Of a stretch of DNA of 64,000 nt, positions 1 to 8,158 are shown in pieces (positions within the stretch are counted from its first letter, which is position 1; the number at the start of each line of letters is the position of its first letter). Source of the DNA: UBA2882 sp051877575. GTDB taxonomy: Bacteria > Bacillota > Clostridia > Lachnospirales > Lachnospiraceae. The notes beneath the pieces are model-generated. The model saw only the letters and a list, made by a program, of their open reading frames with translations. It was not told the DNA's origin and did not search any database. The DNA lies in the NCBI GenBank assembly GCA_051877575.1, contig JBJEJA010000044.1, forward strand, positions 20,645 to 84,644, read 5' to 3'. The position numbers and the translations under genes are program-made.

Positions 1-959
1 GATTTTCCGTAGATACCTTCACCGATTTTCTGGCATCCTTCTTCAATATAGCTTTCAATCATGACGCCCTTTACCAATTTTCGAATATCGCTGTTTAATC
101 TGCGGGAATGCAGGACTTCTTTTACAATACGGATCTGTTGTGCAAACTGCTTGCCGGAATTGTTGTGGTTGGCATCGATGACAGCAGCGGGATATTGCAA
201 ATCTTTTTCCCCATACATTTCCAACAGTCTGTTTAAATCCTCATAATGATAATTGGGAAAACTGCGGCCGTACTGGTTGACAGAGCCTCTCAAAATCGTA
301 TGAGCCAAAGGATTTCCGGTTGTTTTCACTTCCCAGTTGCGGTAAATAAATTCGTGAGGATGCTGAGCGGCGTAAACCGAGTTCAACATAACGGATAAAT
401 CACCCGAGGTTGGGTTTTTCATTCCGGCGGGAACGTCGAAACCGCTGACGGTCAAACGGTGCTGCTGATCCTCCACGCTTCTGGCACCGATGGCAACGTA
501 GGAGAGCAGGTCATGAACATATCTCCAGTTTTCCGGATAAAGCATTTCATCTGCTGCGGTCAGACCGGATTCCTGCATTGCGCGGATGTGAAGCTTGCGG
601 ACGGCAACAAGACCGGCGAGAAGATTGGGCTTTTTCTCCGGATCGGGCTGATGAACGATTCCTTTATAGCCTTCTCCCGTTGTACGGGGTTTATTGGTAT
701 AGATACGCGGGATCAAAATACATTTATCCGATACTTTATCATTCAATGCAGCAAGCCGATTGACATAGTCACAGACAGAATCCTCGTTGTCGGCGCTGCA
801 CGGACCGATGATAACCAGAAATTTATCGCTTTCACCGGTGATGACTTTTTTGATTTCGGCGTCTCTTTTCTGCTTTAATAAAACCAAATCCTCCGGAAGC
901 GGATATTGTTCCCTGATTTCCGCGGGAGTCGGTAACTTTTGTAAAAATTCAAAGCTCAT
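1..959 (-). CDS. aroF: 3-deoxy-7-phosphoheptulonate synthase (class I DAHP synthase), cut by left edge
   Basis: Catalyses the first step of the shikimate pathway, condensing phosphoenolpyruvate and erythrose-4-phosphate. The protein reads leftward from an ATG at 957-959, preceded by a GAGGAAA ribosome site. No stop is met before the edge, so 319 residues are visible and I infer about 20-30 C-terminal residues are missing. GPCSAD (residues 52-57) and a late DANHNNSGK segment are class I DAHP synthase signatures. No chorismate mutase or ACT domain is visible, so feedback type (Phe, Tyr or Trp) cannot be assigned. It follows the SpoVB-like gene by 33 bases but has its own promoter candidate within that gene's 3' end. 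Confidence 0.93.
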   Translation of the reverse strand, partial: MSFEFLQKLPTPAEIREQYPLPEDLVLLKQKRDAEIKKVITGESDKFLVIIGPCSADNEDSVCDYVNRLAALNDKVSDKCILIPRIYTNKPRTTGEGYKGIVHQPDPEKKPNLLAGLVAVRKLHIRAMQESGLTAADEMLYPENWRYVHDLLSYVAIGARSVEDQQHRLTVSGFDVPAGMKNPTSGDLSVMLNSVYAAQHPHEFIYRNWEVKTTGNPLAHTILRGSVNQYGRSFPNYHYEDLNRLLEMYGEKDLQYPAAVIDANHNNSGKQFAQQIRIVKEVLHSRRLNSDIRKLVKGVMIESYIEEGCQKIGEGIYGK

Positions 960-992
960 GTTATTTCCTCTTTCTGTTTAAACACATATTTT

Positions 993-2336
993 CTAACAGC
1001 GTTTATTATAGTATATATATTTTTTCAGCGCAAGGAAATTAAATGAACAATGTGCGATCTGACTGACGGGCAGCCCCCATAAATAGCCTTTAATCCCTAT
1101 GTGAGGCACAAACAGGAAGATACATATTAGGCGGATGCACAGTGCCAGTACATTGATAAAAAATGCGTGGGTTGCTTTGTTTAATCCGTTTAAAATACTG
1201 GTGAGCAGGGAGCCCAGATATAAAAAGGGGCACATGAAACTCAGGGAACGGATGAATAATCCCGCTTCCGTGCTCTGAAAAAGAAAAGAACCGAGGAACG
1301 GACCGGCAATATAGAAAAAGAGCGCCGCAAGAAACCCCATGACGACGCAGAAAGCGGTGCTGGAAAAAATCGCTTTGGAAATCCGTGCGGGATTTCCTTT
1401 GGCATCCGCTTCGGAAACATAGGGTAGGAGAAGAACGCTGATGGAGCCGGTAATCGCCTGAGGGAATAAAATGAGAGGAAGGGACATACCGGTCAAAACA
1501 CCGTAAATACTCAAGGCCTGCGAATTGGACAGGCCGAAAGCGCAAAGCTGCCTGGGAAGATAAATGGCTTCGATACTTTGCAGAAAATTTAAAACAATCC
1601 GGTTGACGCTTAAGGGAACAGCGAGCAGTAAAAGCGGCTTCAACTGTTTGAAAACATCGTATTCGGAGGTGAAATGACTGCGATAACGCCTGCGTGTGTT
1701 TTTGCAGCCGGTTCCGGTTATTGCCAGAATGCTGATCAGGGAAGAGGTGATTTCACCAAGGACAAGCCCTACGATTGCGACGGATACCTGAGGTGTAAGA
1801 TTGTGTTTATCACAATACAGAAAAATCAGATATACGCTGAAGACGCGGGCTAACTGCTCGATCAGCTGGGTGACGGAAGGAACGGCAGTCTTTTTTAACC
1901 CATAGTAATATCCGTTAATGCAGCTGTGTACGGCTGCAAACGGAAGTGAAAGCGCATAGATACGGACCAGGGGAGCACAGCGTTCTTCCAGTAAAAAATG
2001 CAGAGAAATAGGAAGACTGTATTGGAACAGAACAATACCCAGAGCAAGAGAAAGCGAGACGGATACAAAAAGACCGCATAACAGGACGGCAACGGAAGAA
2101 CGGCGCTGTCCTTTCGCCTCATAGGCGGCAACATGTTTGGAAATAGAAGTTTGTATTCCGGCAGCGGTAAGGGAGAAAGAAAGTGCCATAACAGGGGCTA
2201 AAAGCTGGTAAATGCCCATGCCTTCTTCACCGATGTTTCTGGACAAAAAAATACGATAGAAAAAGCCGATGATCCGGCTGATAATGCCTGTGGCAGTCAG
2301 GATTACAGTACCTGTAATAATGGGATTTTTTTTCAA
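993..2336 (-). CDS. SpoVB/MurJ-type polysaccharide flippase (putative polysaccharide biosynthesis protein)
   Basis: A 447-residue integral membrane protein of the MVF/MOP flippase superfamily, with about 12-14 hydrophobic segments. The N-terminus (MKKNPIITGTVILTATG, then RIIGFFYRIFLSR) and GEEGMGIYQ are typical of Firmicute SpoVB homologues, which are thought to flip lipid-linked sugars for cortex or cell-wall synthesis. I chose the TTG at 2336-2334: a GCGGAG ribosome site lies just upstream and the resulting MKKN start matches the family, while a TTG five codons earlier has no ribosome site. It sits 65 bases after the PHP phosphatase gene, same strand. Whether it is true SpoVB or a paralogue cannot be told from the sequence. 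Confidence 0.85.
   Translation of the reverse strand: MKKNPIITGTVILTATGIISRIIGFFYRIFLSRNIGEEGMGIYQLLAPVMALSFSLTAAGIQTSISKHVAAYEAKGQRRSSVAVLLCGLFVSVSLSLALGIVLFQYSLPISLHFLLEERCAPLVRIYALSLPFAAVHSCINGYYYGLKKTAVPSVTQLIEQLARVFSVYLIFLYCDKHNLTPQVSVAIVGLVLGEITSSLISILAITGTGCKNTRRRYRSHFTSEYDVFKQLKPLLLLAVPLSVNRIVLNFLQSIEAIYLPRQLCAFGLSNSQALSIYGVLTGMSLPLILFPQAITGSISVLLLPYVSEADAKGNPARISKAIFSSTAFCVVMGFLAALFFYIAGPFLGSFLFQSTEAGLFIRSLSFMCPFLYLGSLLTSILNGLNKATHAFFINVLALCIRLICIFLFVPHIGIKGYLWGLPVSQIAHCSFNFLALKKYIYYNKRC
1005..1033 (-). promoter_or_regulatory. Candidate promoter for the DAHP synthase gene
   Basis: On the minus strand TTGCGC (1033-1028), 17 bases, then TATAAT (1010-1005). The -10 is perfect and the -35 keeps only TTG plus one base. 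It lies inside the last codons of the upstream flippase gene, so the gene could be expressed both by readthrough and on its own. Confidence 0.45.
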
Positions 2337-2401
2337 AACAATACTCCGCAAAGATGCTTATCTAAAATATATGCATGGTTGCGGAGTACAAGAACAAAAC
2401 C

Positions 2402-3223
2402 TTATAATTTATGGAAGGAAGGCTGTCTGCCTTCAAAGGTGGCATAGTATTGAAAACCGCAGTCTTTCAGAACTTCGGCAGCCTTGTCGAAATCTGCGGC
2501 AATATTCGAAGGCGTGTGAGCATCGGATCCCACGGTAATGATCTCGCCACCCAATTCTCGGTAGCGTCTTATGATTTCAGGACAGGGATTGGTGGCATTG
2601 AACGGTTTTCGCAGACCGGAGGTGTTGCATTCGATGGCCTTTTCGTTATGGATCAGGGTTTTTAGGATCTCATCAATGATATCCCGGTAATCGGCATAGA
2701 GAAAACGTTCGGATTCCGGGGGTGCATAACGGGCGATGTAATCCAGATGCCCGTAGACATCAAAGCCCAGAAAAGACTTTACGTTGGCCAGCATCTCTTC
2801 AAAATACAGGCGGTAACATTCTCTGACATCCCTGCCTTCAAAGAAGGAGGGGTAGTAGGGATCCTTTCCCTGACATAAATGTGAGGAAGCAATGATAAAA
2901 TCAAAATCATGGGATTTGGACAAAATGATATTTTTGCGAAGACAGCTTTGCTGAAGACCAATCTCAATACCGAAAAGAATGCGGATCCGGTCCTGGTATT
3001 TTTTTCTCATATTTAAAAGCTCATATAAATAGGAATCTACATTGAGCAGAAAAGGTTCATGAGAAGAAGTATCGTCCTCTTTGGGAAAATCAAAATCGTT
3101 GTGTTCGGTAAAGCACATGGCGGTCAGACCTTTTGCAATGCCGGCCTGTATCATTTCTTCCATGGGAATGTTGCAATCCTCGGAAAACGAGGAATGCAAA
3201 TGAAAATCTGCTGTAATACTCAT
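2402..3223 (-). CDS. PHP-domain phosphoesterase, HisJ-type histidinol-phosphatase family
   Basis: 273 residues. The N-terminal DFHLHSSFSED carries the first metal-binding HxH motif of PHP domains. FTEHND, SSHLCQGKDPYYP and a C-terminal GSDAHTPSNI segment supply the other metal ligands. HisJ-type members hydrolyse histidinol phosphate; relatives act on other phosphates, and no his genes are nearby, so the substrate is open. I chose the ATG at 3223-3221 because of the GGAAAGGA ribosome site; the longer frame to 3292 has a non-PHP extension and no such site. It is the first gene of a minus-strand run with the flippase and DAHP synthase. Confidence 0.82.
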   Translation of the reverse strand: MSITADFHLHSSFSEDCNIPMEEMIQAGIAKGLTAMCFTEHNDFDFPKEDDTSSHEPFLLNVDSYLYELLNMRKKYQDRIRILFGIEIGLQQSCLRKNIILSKSHDFDFIIASSHLCQGKDPYYPSFFEGRDVRECYRLYFEEMLANVKSFLGFDVYGHLDYIARYAPPESERFLYADYRDIIDEILKTLIHNEKAIECNTSGLRKPFNATNPCPEIIRRYRELGGEIITVGSDAHTPSNIAADFDKAAEVLKDCGFQYYATFEGRQPSFHKL

Positions 3224-3280
3224 TTTTCTATCCTTTCCTATATAAAATAAAGATTCCAAAATGTGAAAATCATTACTGTC

Positions 3281-3303
3281 CATAAGCCGCAAACCGACTT
3301 ATG
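3281..3303 (-). promoter_or_regulatory. Short inverted repeat upstream of the PHP gene
   Basis: As minus-strand RNA, CATAAGTCG and CGGCTTATG pair over 9 bp (one G-U) around a 5-base loop, about 60 bases before the PHP start. Could be an operator or a leader hairpin. I see no clear -35/-10 pair for this gene, and the rest of 3224-3420 holds no gene. Confidence 0.3.
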
Positions 3304-3432
3304 AACAATTCGGGATAGCAAGATAATATCATAGTGCGGGACAAAAAAGAAATAGAAAAGAGATAAAAAAATCCGGTTTGCAAAGAAAAAGTAAAATCCC
3401 GCGGGAAAATTCATTTTCTTTTCAATTTTGTC

Positions 3433-3461
3433 TTGCTATTTTGGGACAAATTAGTTACAAT
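3433..3461 (+). promoter_or_regulatory. Promoter of gap
   Basis: TTGCTA (3433-3438), 17 bases, TACAAT (3456-3461), a good sigma-A type promoter. Transcription would start near 3468, leaving a leader of about 80 bases before the GGAGGA ribosome site of gap. Confidence 0.65.
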
Positions 3462-3469
3462 AATTGTGC

Positions 3470-3485
3470 TGACAAAATTTTGTCA
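3470..3485. promoter_or_regulatory. Perfect 16-bp palindrome at the gap transcription start, operator candidate
   Basis: TGACAAAATTTTGTCA is its own reverse complement and sits directly after the gap -10 box. The same half site (TTTTGTC or GACAAA) also brackets the -35 box at 3426-3432 and 3445-3450, and occurs at 3340-3346. This arrangement suits a repressor. The regulator is unknown: it is not the published Rex or CcpA consensus. Confidence 0.5.
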
Positions 3486-3550
3486 ATCCGTTTATATACA
3501 AGCGGATGGCAGAATAATATATTAAAATTCATTTTTAGGAGGAATTAAAA

Positions 3551-4579
3551 ATGGCAGTAAAAGTAGCAATCAATGGTTTTGGCCGTATCGGTCGTCTTGC
3601 ATTCAGACAGATGTTTGGTGCAGAAGGTTATGAAGTTGTTGCAATCAACGATTTAACAACACCTTCAATGTTAGCACACTTATTAAAATATGACTCTTCT
3701 CAGGGTAGATATGTAGCTATCGGTGAAGAAGATCAGGTTACAGCAGACGACGAAGCTGGTACAATCACAGTAAAAGGCAAAACAATCAAAATCTACAAAG
3801 AGCCCGATGCAAATAACTGCCCTTGGGGTGAGATCGGTGTTGACGTAGTATTAGAGTGCTCCGGTTTCTATACATCTAAAGCAAAAGCACAGGCTCATAT
3901 CAATGCCGGCGCTAAGAAAGTTGTTATTTCCGCTCCTGCAGGAAATGACCTGAAGACAATCGTTTACAATGTAAACCATGAGACATTAACAGCAGATGAT
4001 CAGATCATCTCCGCTGCTTCCTGTACAACAAACTGCTTAGCTCCTATGGCTAAAGCATTAAATGACTTAGCTCCTATCGAGTCCGGTATCATGTGCACAA
4101 TCCATGCTTACACAGGTGATCAGATGATCCTTGACGGACCTCAGAGAAAAGGCGATAAGAGAAGAAGCCGTGCAGGCGCTTGCAATATCGTTCCCAACTC
4201 TACAGGTGCTGCAAAAGCTATCGGTTTAGTTATTCCTGAATTAAACGGAAAATTAATCGGAGCTGCTCAGCGTGTTCCTACCCCTACAGGTTCTTCTACA
4301 TTATTATTCGCAGTAGTAGACAAAGAAGTAACAGTTGACGAAGTAAACGCAGCTATGAAAGCTCAGGCTACAGAGTCCTTCGGTTACAACACAGAAGAAA
4401 TCGTTTCTTCCGATATCGTTGGAATGAAATTCGGTTCCTTATTCGATGCTACTCAGACAATGGTAAGTCCTTTACCTGGCGGAAAAACACAGGTAGAAGT
4501 TGTTTCCTGGTATGACAATGAGAACAGCTATACATCTCAGATGGTTCGTACAATCAAATACTTTGCTGAATTAGGCTAA
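3551..4579 (+). CDS. gap: Glyceraldehyde-3-phosphate dehydrogenase, type I
   Basis: 342 residues. Oxidises glyceraldehyde-3-phosphate to 1,3-bisphosphoglycerate with NAD in glycolysis. The N-terminal NGFGRIGRL is the Rossmann nucleotide loop, and Asp34 after the second strand favours NAD over NADP. Cys158 in ASCTTNC is the catalytic thiol and His185 its partner. It starts after GGAGGAATTAAAA and ends before a strong terminator, so it can be a single-gene transcript. Leucine codons are almost all TTA (the only CTG I find is at 3950-3952), unlike most neighbours, which suggests very high expression. Confidence 0.98.
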   Translation: MAVKVAINGFGRIGRLAFRQMFGAEGYEVVAINDLTTPSMLAHLLKYDSSQGRYVAIGEEDQVTADDEAGTITVKGKTIKIYKEPDANNCPWGEIGVDVVLECSGFYTSKAKAQAHINAGAKKVVISAPAGNDLKTIVYNVNHETLTADDQIISAASCTTNCLAPMAKALNDLAPIESGIMCTIHAYTGDQMILDGPQRKGDKRRSRAGACNIVPNSTGAAKAIGLVIPELNGKLIGAAQRVPTPTGSSTLLFAVVDKEVTVDEVNAAMKAQATESFGYNTEEIVSSDIVGMKFGSLFDATQTMVSPLPGGKTQVEVVSWYDNENSYTSQMVRTIKYFAELG

Positions 4580-4613
4580 TACTGATTGCACAATCTTGAG
4601 TAAAGACCTTTCA

Positions 4614-4648
4614 GGGTCCGGTCATTGGGACCGGACCCTTTGTTTTTT
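4614..4648 (+). terminator. Rho-independent terminator after gap
   Basis: A perfect 10-bp stem, GGGTCCGGTC (4614-4623) with GACCGGACCC (4629-4638), a 5-base loop, then TTTGTTTTTT. Confidence 0.9.
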
Positions 4649-4668
4649 GCGGCTGTGCCGTTTGAAAA

Positions 4669-4698
4669 TTGAAAATTGGCAGAGTTATCTGCTAAGAT
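4669..4698 (+). promoter_or_regulatory. Candidate promoter for pgk
   Basis: TTGAAA (4669-4674), 18 bases, TAAGAT (4693-4698). Transcription would begin only a few bases before the AGGAGG site at 4707-4712, giving a very short leader. An alternative TTGGCA-16-TATAAA at 4676-4703 would start inside the ribosome site, so I prefer the first. Confidence 0.4.
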
Positions 4699-4720
4699 AT
4701 AAAATTAGGAGGCAAATAAA

Positions 4721-5953
4721 ATGGGATTAAACAAAAAATCAGTTGATGATATCAACGTAAAAGGAAAACGCGTTTTGGTAAGATGCGATTTTAACGTACC
4801 TCTCAAAAATGGTGAGATTACAGATGAGACTCGTATCAATGCAGCGCTTCTTACGATTCAGAAATTATTAAATGACGGCGGCAAAGTAATCCTTTGCTCT
4901 CACTTGGGAAAAGTTAAAAACGGCCCCAACGAAGGCGAATCTTTAGCACCCGTTGCAAAGAGACTTTCCGAGAAATTAGGAAAAGAAGTAAACTTTGTAG
5001 CTGATTACAATGTAACAGGCGAAGCTGCTACAGCAGCAGTTGCAGCTATGAAAGAGGGAGATGTCGTATTACTTCAGAATACACGTTTCCGTGGAAAAGA
5101 AGAGACAAAACCTACAGAGGCAGGCGAAGCTTTTGCAAAAGAGCTTGCTGATCTTGCAGACGTATATGTATGTGACGCATTTGGCTCCGCTCATAGAGCA
5201 CATGCTTCCGTAGCGGTTGTAACCAAATATATCTCCGAAAAAGGTGGAGAAAATGCAGTTGGTTACTTAATGCAGAAGGAAATCGACTTCTTGGGAAATG
5301 CCGTTGAGAATCCCGTAAGACCTTTCGTAGCAATCCTTGGCGGTGCAAAAGTTGCGGATAAATTAAATGTTATCAACAACTTACTTGAGAAATGCGATAC
5401 TTTGATCATCGGCGGCGGTATGGCATTTACTTTCTTAAAAGCACAGGGATATGAAGTTGGCAATTCTTTAGTAGATAATGAGAAACTGGATTATTGTAAA
5501 GAAATGATGGACAAAGCTGAGAAGCTTGGCAAGAAGTTATTACTTCCTATCGATACAACGATTGCAGCAAACTTCCCTGATCCGATTGACGGACCGATCG
5601 ATGTACAGGTTGTTGATGCTGACAAGATCCCTTCAGATATGGAAGGTCTTGACATCGGTACAAAGACCGCTGAATTATATGCAGATGCGGTAAAATCCGC
5701 TAAGACTGTTGTATGGAACGGACCTATGGGCGTATTTGAGAACCCGACTCTTGCAAAAGGTACCATCGCAGTTGCAAAAGCTTTGGCTGAAACAGATGCA
5801 ACAACAATCATCGGCGGCGGCGACTCTGCAGCAGCGGTTAACCAGTTAGGTTTTGCTGACAAGATGAGCCATATCTCCACAGGTGGCGGTGCTTCCCTTG
5901 AATTCTTAGAGGGTAAAGTACTTCCCGGTGTAGCAGCAGCTGACGACAAATAA
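4721..5953 (+). CDS. pgk: Phosphoglycerate kinase
   Basis: 410 residues, slightly longer than the usual 390-400. Transfers the acyl phosphate of 1,3-bisphosphoglycerate to ADP, the first ATP-yielding step of lower glycolysis. RVLVRCDFNVPL is the N-terminal substrate-binding signature, with HLGK and the DAFGSAHRAHAS loop following. GGAKVADK and the C-terminal GGGDSAAAV loop bind nucleotide. The start follows an ideal AGGAGG site. A small membrane protein and tpiA follow closely, so these three probably share a transcript. Confidence 0.98.
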   Translation: MGLNKKSVDDINVKGKRVLVRCDFNVPLKNGEITDETRINAALLTIQKLLNDGGKVILCSHLGKVKNGPNEGESLAPVAKRLSEKLGKEVNFVADYNVTGEAATAAVAAMKEGDVVLLQNTRFRGKEETKPTEAGEAFAKELADLADVYVCDAFGSAHRAHASVAVVTKYISEKGGENAVGYLMQKEIDFLGNAVENPVRPFVAILGGAKVADKLNVINNLLEKCDTLIIGGGMAFTFLKAQGYEVGNSLVDNEKLDYCKEMMDKAEKLGKKLLLPIDTTIAANFPDPIDGPIDVQVVDADKIPSDMEGLDIGTKTAELYADAVKSAKTVVWNGPMGVFENPTLAKGTIAVAKALAETDATTIIGGGDSAAAVNQLGFADKMSHISTGGGASLEFLEGKVLPGVAAADDK

Positions 5954-5979
5954 GGTATTCATTTTAGGGAGGGCTTGAG

Positions 5980-6471
5980 ATGAATACAGGTAAAAAAATC
6001 GGCGGAATCATAATGACTGCTATTGGCGGAATCTTTCTTTTCGTGGCAATCATATTTGCGTTTGCTTTTTTGGTAGTAGGCGGTGCCATGGGGAATGCGA
6101 AAGATCAGACCAGAGCAGAAATGGAAGAATTTGCCGATCGTGCGATTGAGACTCAGGGCGAAATAATAGATGCGGACGGATCAACGACTGTTGAGTACTA
6201 CTCGGAAACGGATGACAGCTATTATGAGGTTACGTTTTCGGTATCAAACAGTTCCTTTAGAGAAGGGGATTTGATTACGGTCTATTATGATAAAGATAAT
6301 CCGGGTACCTGTATGGCACCCGATCTGGTAGAAGATACCTACGATACGCTCAGTACAGTGTTCTCCGGTGTCGGAGCGGGATTGGGCATATTTTTCGGGA
6401 TTATCGGACTGGGGCTTTTGATCGGTGGAATTATCCTGATCAGGAAATCAAAGCCATCCTATGAAAATTGA
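5980..6471 (+). CDS. Two-TM DUF3592-like membrane protein in the glycolytic operon
   Basis: 163 residues, function unknown. A hydrophobic segment at about residues 10-35, an acidic extracytoplasmic-type domain (about 36-125), and a second glycine-rich membrane segment at about 130-155 before a short basic tail. The middle domain contains YYEVTFSV and ITVYYDKDNPGTC, which resemble the V-x-YDPxNP pattern of DUF3592 proteins. It starts after a GGAGGG site 26 bases behind pgk and ends 37 bases before tpiA, so co-transcription is likely. A glycolytic role is not implied by any visible motif. Confidence 0.7.
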   Translation: MNTGKKIGGIIMTAIGGIFLFVAIIFAFAFLVVGGAMGNAKDQTRAEMEEFADRAIETQGEIIDADGSTTVEYYSETDDSYYEVTFSVSNSSFREGDLITVYYDKDNPGTCMAPDLVEDTYDTLSTVFSGVGAGLGIFFGIIGLGLLIGGIILIRKSKPSYEN

Positions 6472-6508
6472 GTTTTCAAATGAGTGAAATAATAAGGAGA
6501 TTAAAAAA

Positions 6509-7258
6509 ATGGCAAGAAAGAAAATCATCGCCGGAAACTGGAAAATGAACATGACTCCCAGTGAGGCAGTAGAATTGGTAAACACATTAAAACCCTTAGT
6601 AGCAACAGATGATGCAGATGTAGTATTCTGTGTACCTGCAATTGATATCATTCCTGTTATCGAAGCTGCAAAAGGTTCCAACATTCAGGTTGGTGCAGAG
6701 AATATGTATTTCGAGGAGAAAGGTGCTTTCACAGGTGAAATTTCTCCTGCAATGTTGACAGATGTAGGTGTGAAATATGTTGTTTTGGGACATTCCGAGA
6801 GAAGAGAATACTTCGCAGAGACATCCGAGACAGTTAACAAGAAGATGTTAAAGGCTTTCGAGCACGGCATCACACCTATCATGTGCTGCGGTGAGACTTT
6901 AGAGCAGAGAGAACAGGGTGTAACCATGGATTTCATCCGTCAGCAGGTTAAGGTTGGTTTCTTAAACGTAACAGCAGATCAGGCTAAGACAGCAGTAATC
7001 GCTTATGAGCCTATCTGGGCTATCGGAACAGGTAAGACAGCTACCACAGAACAGGCACAGGAAGTCTGCAAAGGCATCCGTGAGTGTATTGCTGAAATTT
7101 ATGATGAAGCAACAGCAGAAGCTATCCGTATCCAGTACGGCGGATCTGTAAATGCTGCAACAGCTCCCGAATTGTTTGCTCAGCCTGACATCGACGGCGG
7201 CTTAGTCGGTGGCGCAGCATTAAAACCTGACTTTGGCAAGATCGTAAACTGGAAATAG
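6509..7258 (+). CDS. tpiA: Triose-phosphate isomerase
   Basis: 249 residues, normal family length. Interconverts dihydroxyacetone phosphate and glyceraldehyde-3-phosphate. Lys12 in GNWKMN, His95 in LGHSERR and Glu167 in AYEPIWAIGTG are the catalytic residues; GGSVNA and GGLVGGAAL form the phosphate-binding loops. It starts after an AAGGAG site. Last gene of the pgk cluster, followed by a long hairpin. Confidence 0.98.
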   Translation: MARKKIIAGNWKMNMTPSEAVELVNTLKPLVATDDADVVFCVPAIDIIPVIEAAKGSNIQVGAENMYFEEKGAFTGEISPAMLTDVGVKYVVLGHSERREYFAETSETVNKKMLKAFEHGITPIMCCGETLEQREQGVTMDFIRQQVKVGFLNVTADQAKTAVIAYEPIWAIGTGKTATTEQAQEVCKGIRECIAEIYDEATAEAIRIQYGGSVNAATAPELFAQPDIDGGLVGGAALKPDFGKIVNWK

Positions 7259-7291
7259 TTTTGGTTTAAGTTTATTTCCTATCTAAAAATG

Positions 7292-7352
7292 AAAGGGTTG
7301 TTGCAGTAACCGCGGCATTTTGATATGCTTTCGGTTGCTGTGGCAGCCCTTT
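7292..7352 (+). terminator. Long G-U-rich hairpin after tpiA, probable terminator
   Basis: Arms 7292-7312 and 7332-7352 pair over all 21 positions if G-U pairs are allowed, around a 19-base loop that can itself fold (GCAT/ATGC). Only a weak T-rich stretch (TTTATGTTT) overlaps and follows the right arm, so it may be a weak terminator or an RNA-stability structure. Confidence 0.6.
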
Positions 7353-7356
7353 ATGT

Positions 7357-7386
7357 TTGCGGGTTACTTTCTGTGTAAACTATGAT
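7357..7386 (+). promoter_or_regulatory. Weak promoter candidate before the DUF3784-like gene
   Basis: TTGCGG (7357-7362), 18 bases, TATGAT (7381-7386). The -35 is poor; proposed mainly because a terminator-like hairpin lies just upstream and the next gene needs a start. Confidence 0.3.
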
Positions 7387-7411
7387 AAGATATAAAAAAG
7401 GAGGGGCGGAA

Positions 7412-8158
7412 ATGATTTATTACGGATTGTTTTTTCTGATATGGCTGATAGCGGTTATTTTGATGTCCGGCAAAGGAAGTTTTCTGATAGCCGGTTATAA
7501 TACGGCATCAAAGGAGCGAAAAAGAAAGTATGACGAAAAGAAATTGAGCCGTGTATATGGGGTCGGGATGTTGGTCATAGCTGTTTTTGTGACACTGCCT
7601 TATTTTCTGGGAGAAAAATTGGCGGACAGTTTGACCGGAATCATTCCCGCCGTCATAATTTTGACCATAATTGCGATGATTTTGGTCGGCAGTTTTTGCT
7701 GCAAAAGCAAAGGAACTGAAGAGGCGGAAGATGATGTAAAAGAAGAATCAAAAGGGGATATCCGCAGATTTGCTCCTTCAGTCGTGGTCATTGTCATGCT
7801 GTTACTGATTCTTCCGATGCTCTATCTGGGAAAAGTGGAAGTAACTTGCCGGAATGACGGATTTACAATAAGTGTCAGCGGTTGGAAGGATAAAGAAATT
7901 GCTTATGATGAGGTTGTGGATATAGAACGGAAAACAGTGCTTTCCGTGGGAAGCCGTACCGGAGGATTGGGAACGGCCAAACTTCTGGCCGGAAATTTTC
8001 ATAATGACACATTTGGAGATTACGAACTGTATGCCTACACCGCCAGTACAGAGTATATTATTTTGTACCGGGAGGGCAAAACGGTTGTGATCGGTCTGGA
8101 ATCCAAAGAAGAGGCCGATGAGTTGTATGACACCCTTGTAAATAAAACGGGAAATTAA
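7412..8158 (+). CDS. DUF3784-like membrane protein with C-terminal soluble domain
   Basis: 248 residues, function unknown. Membrane segments at about residues 2-22, 45-65, 70-90 and 125-145. The stretch GKGSFLIAGYNT followed by a lysine-rich helix is the hallmark of DUF3784 proteins. After the fourth segment comes a beta-rich domain of about 100 residues that resembles bacterial PH-like domains, judged only by pattern. The ATG at 7412 follows AAGGAGGGG; the frame is open upstream to 7382 without a ribosome site. Its stop overlaps the stop of the convergent CDF transporter. Confidence 0.7.
   Translation: MIYYGLFFLIWLIAVILMSGKGSFLIAGYNTASKERKRKYDEKKLSRVYGVGMLVIAVFVTLPYFLGEKLADSLTGIIPAVIILTIIAMILVGSFCCKSKGTEEAEDDVKEESKGDIRRFAPSVVVIVMLLLILPMLYLGKVEVTCRNDGFTISVSGWKDKEIAYDEVVDIERKTVLSVGSRTGGLGTAKLLAGNFHNDTFGDYELYAYTASTEYIILYREGKTVVIGLESKEEADELYDTLVNKTGN

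Noticed and set aside
459..878. 139-residue open frame on the plus strand inside the DAHP synthase gene
   Set aside because: It lies antisense to a clearly conserved enzyme, has no ribosome site and its sequence resembles no family.
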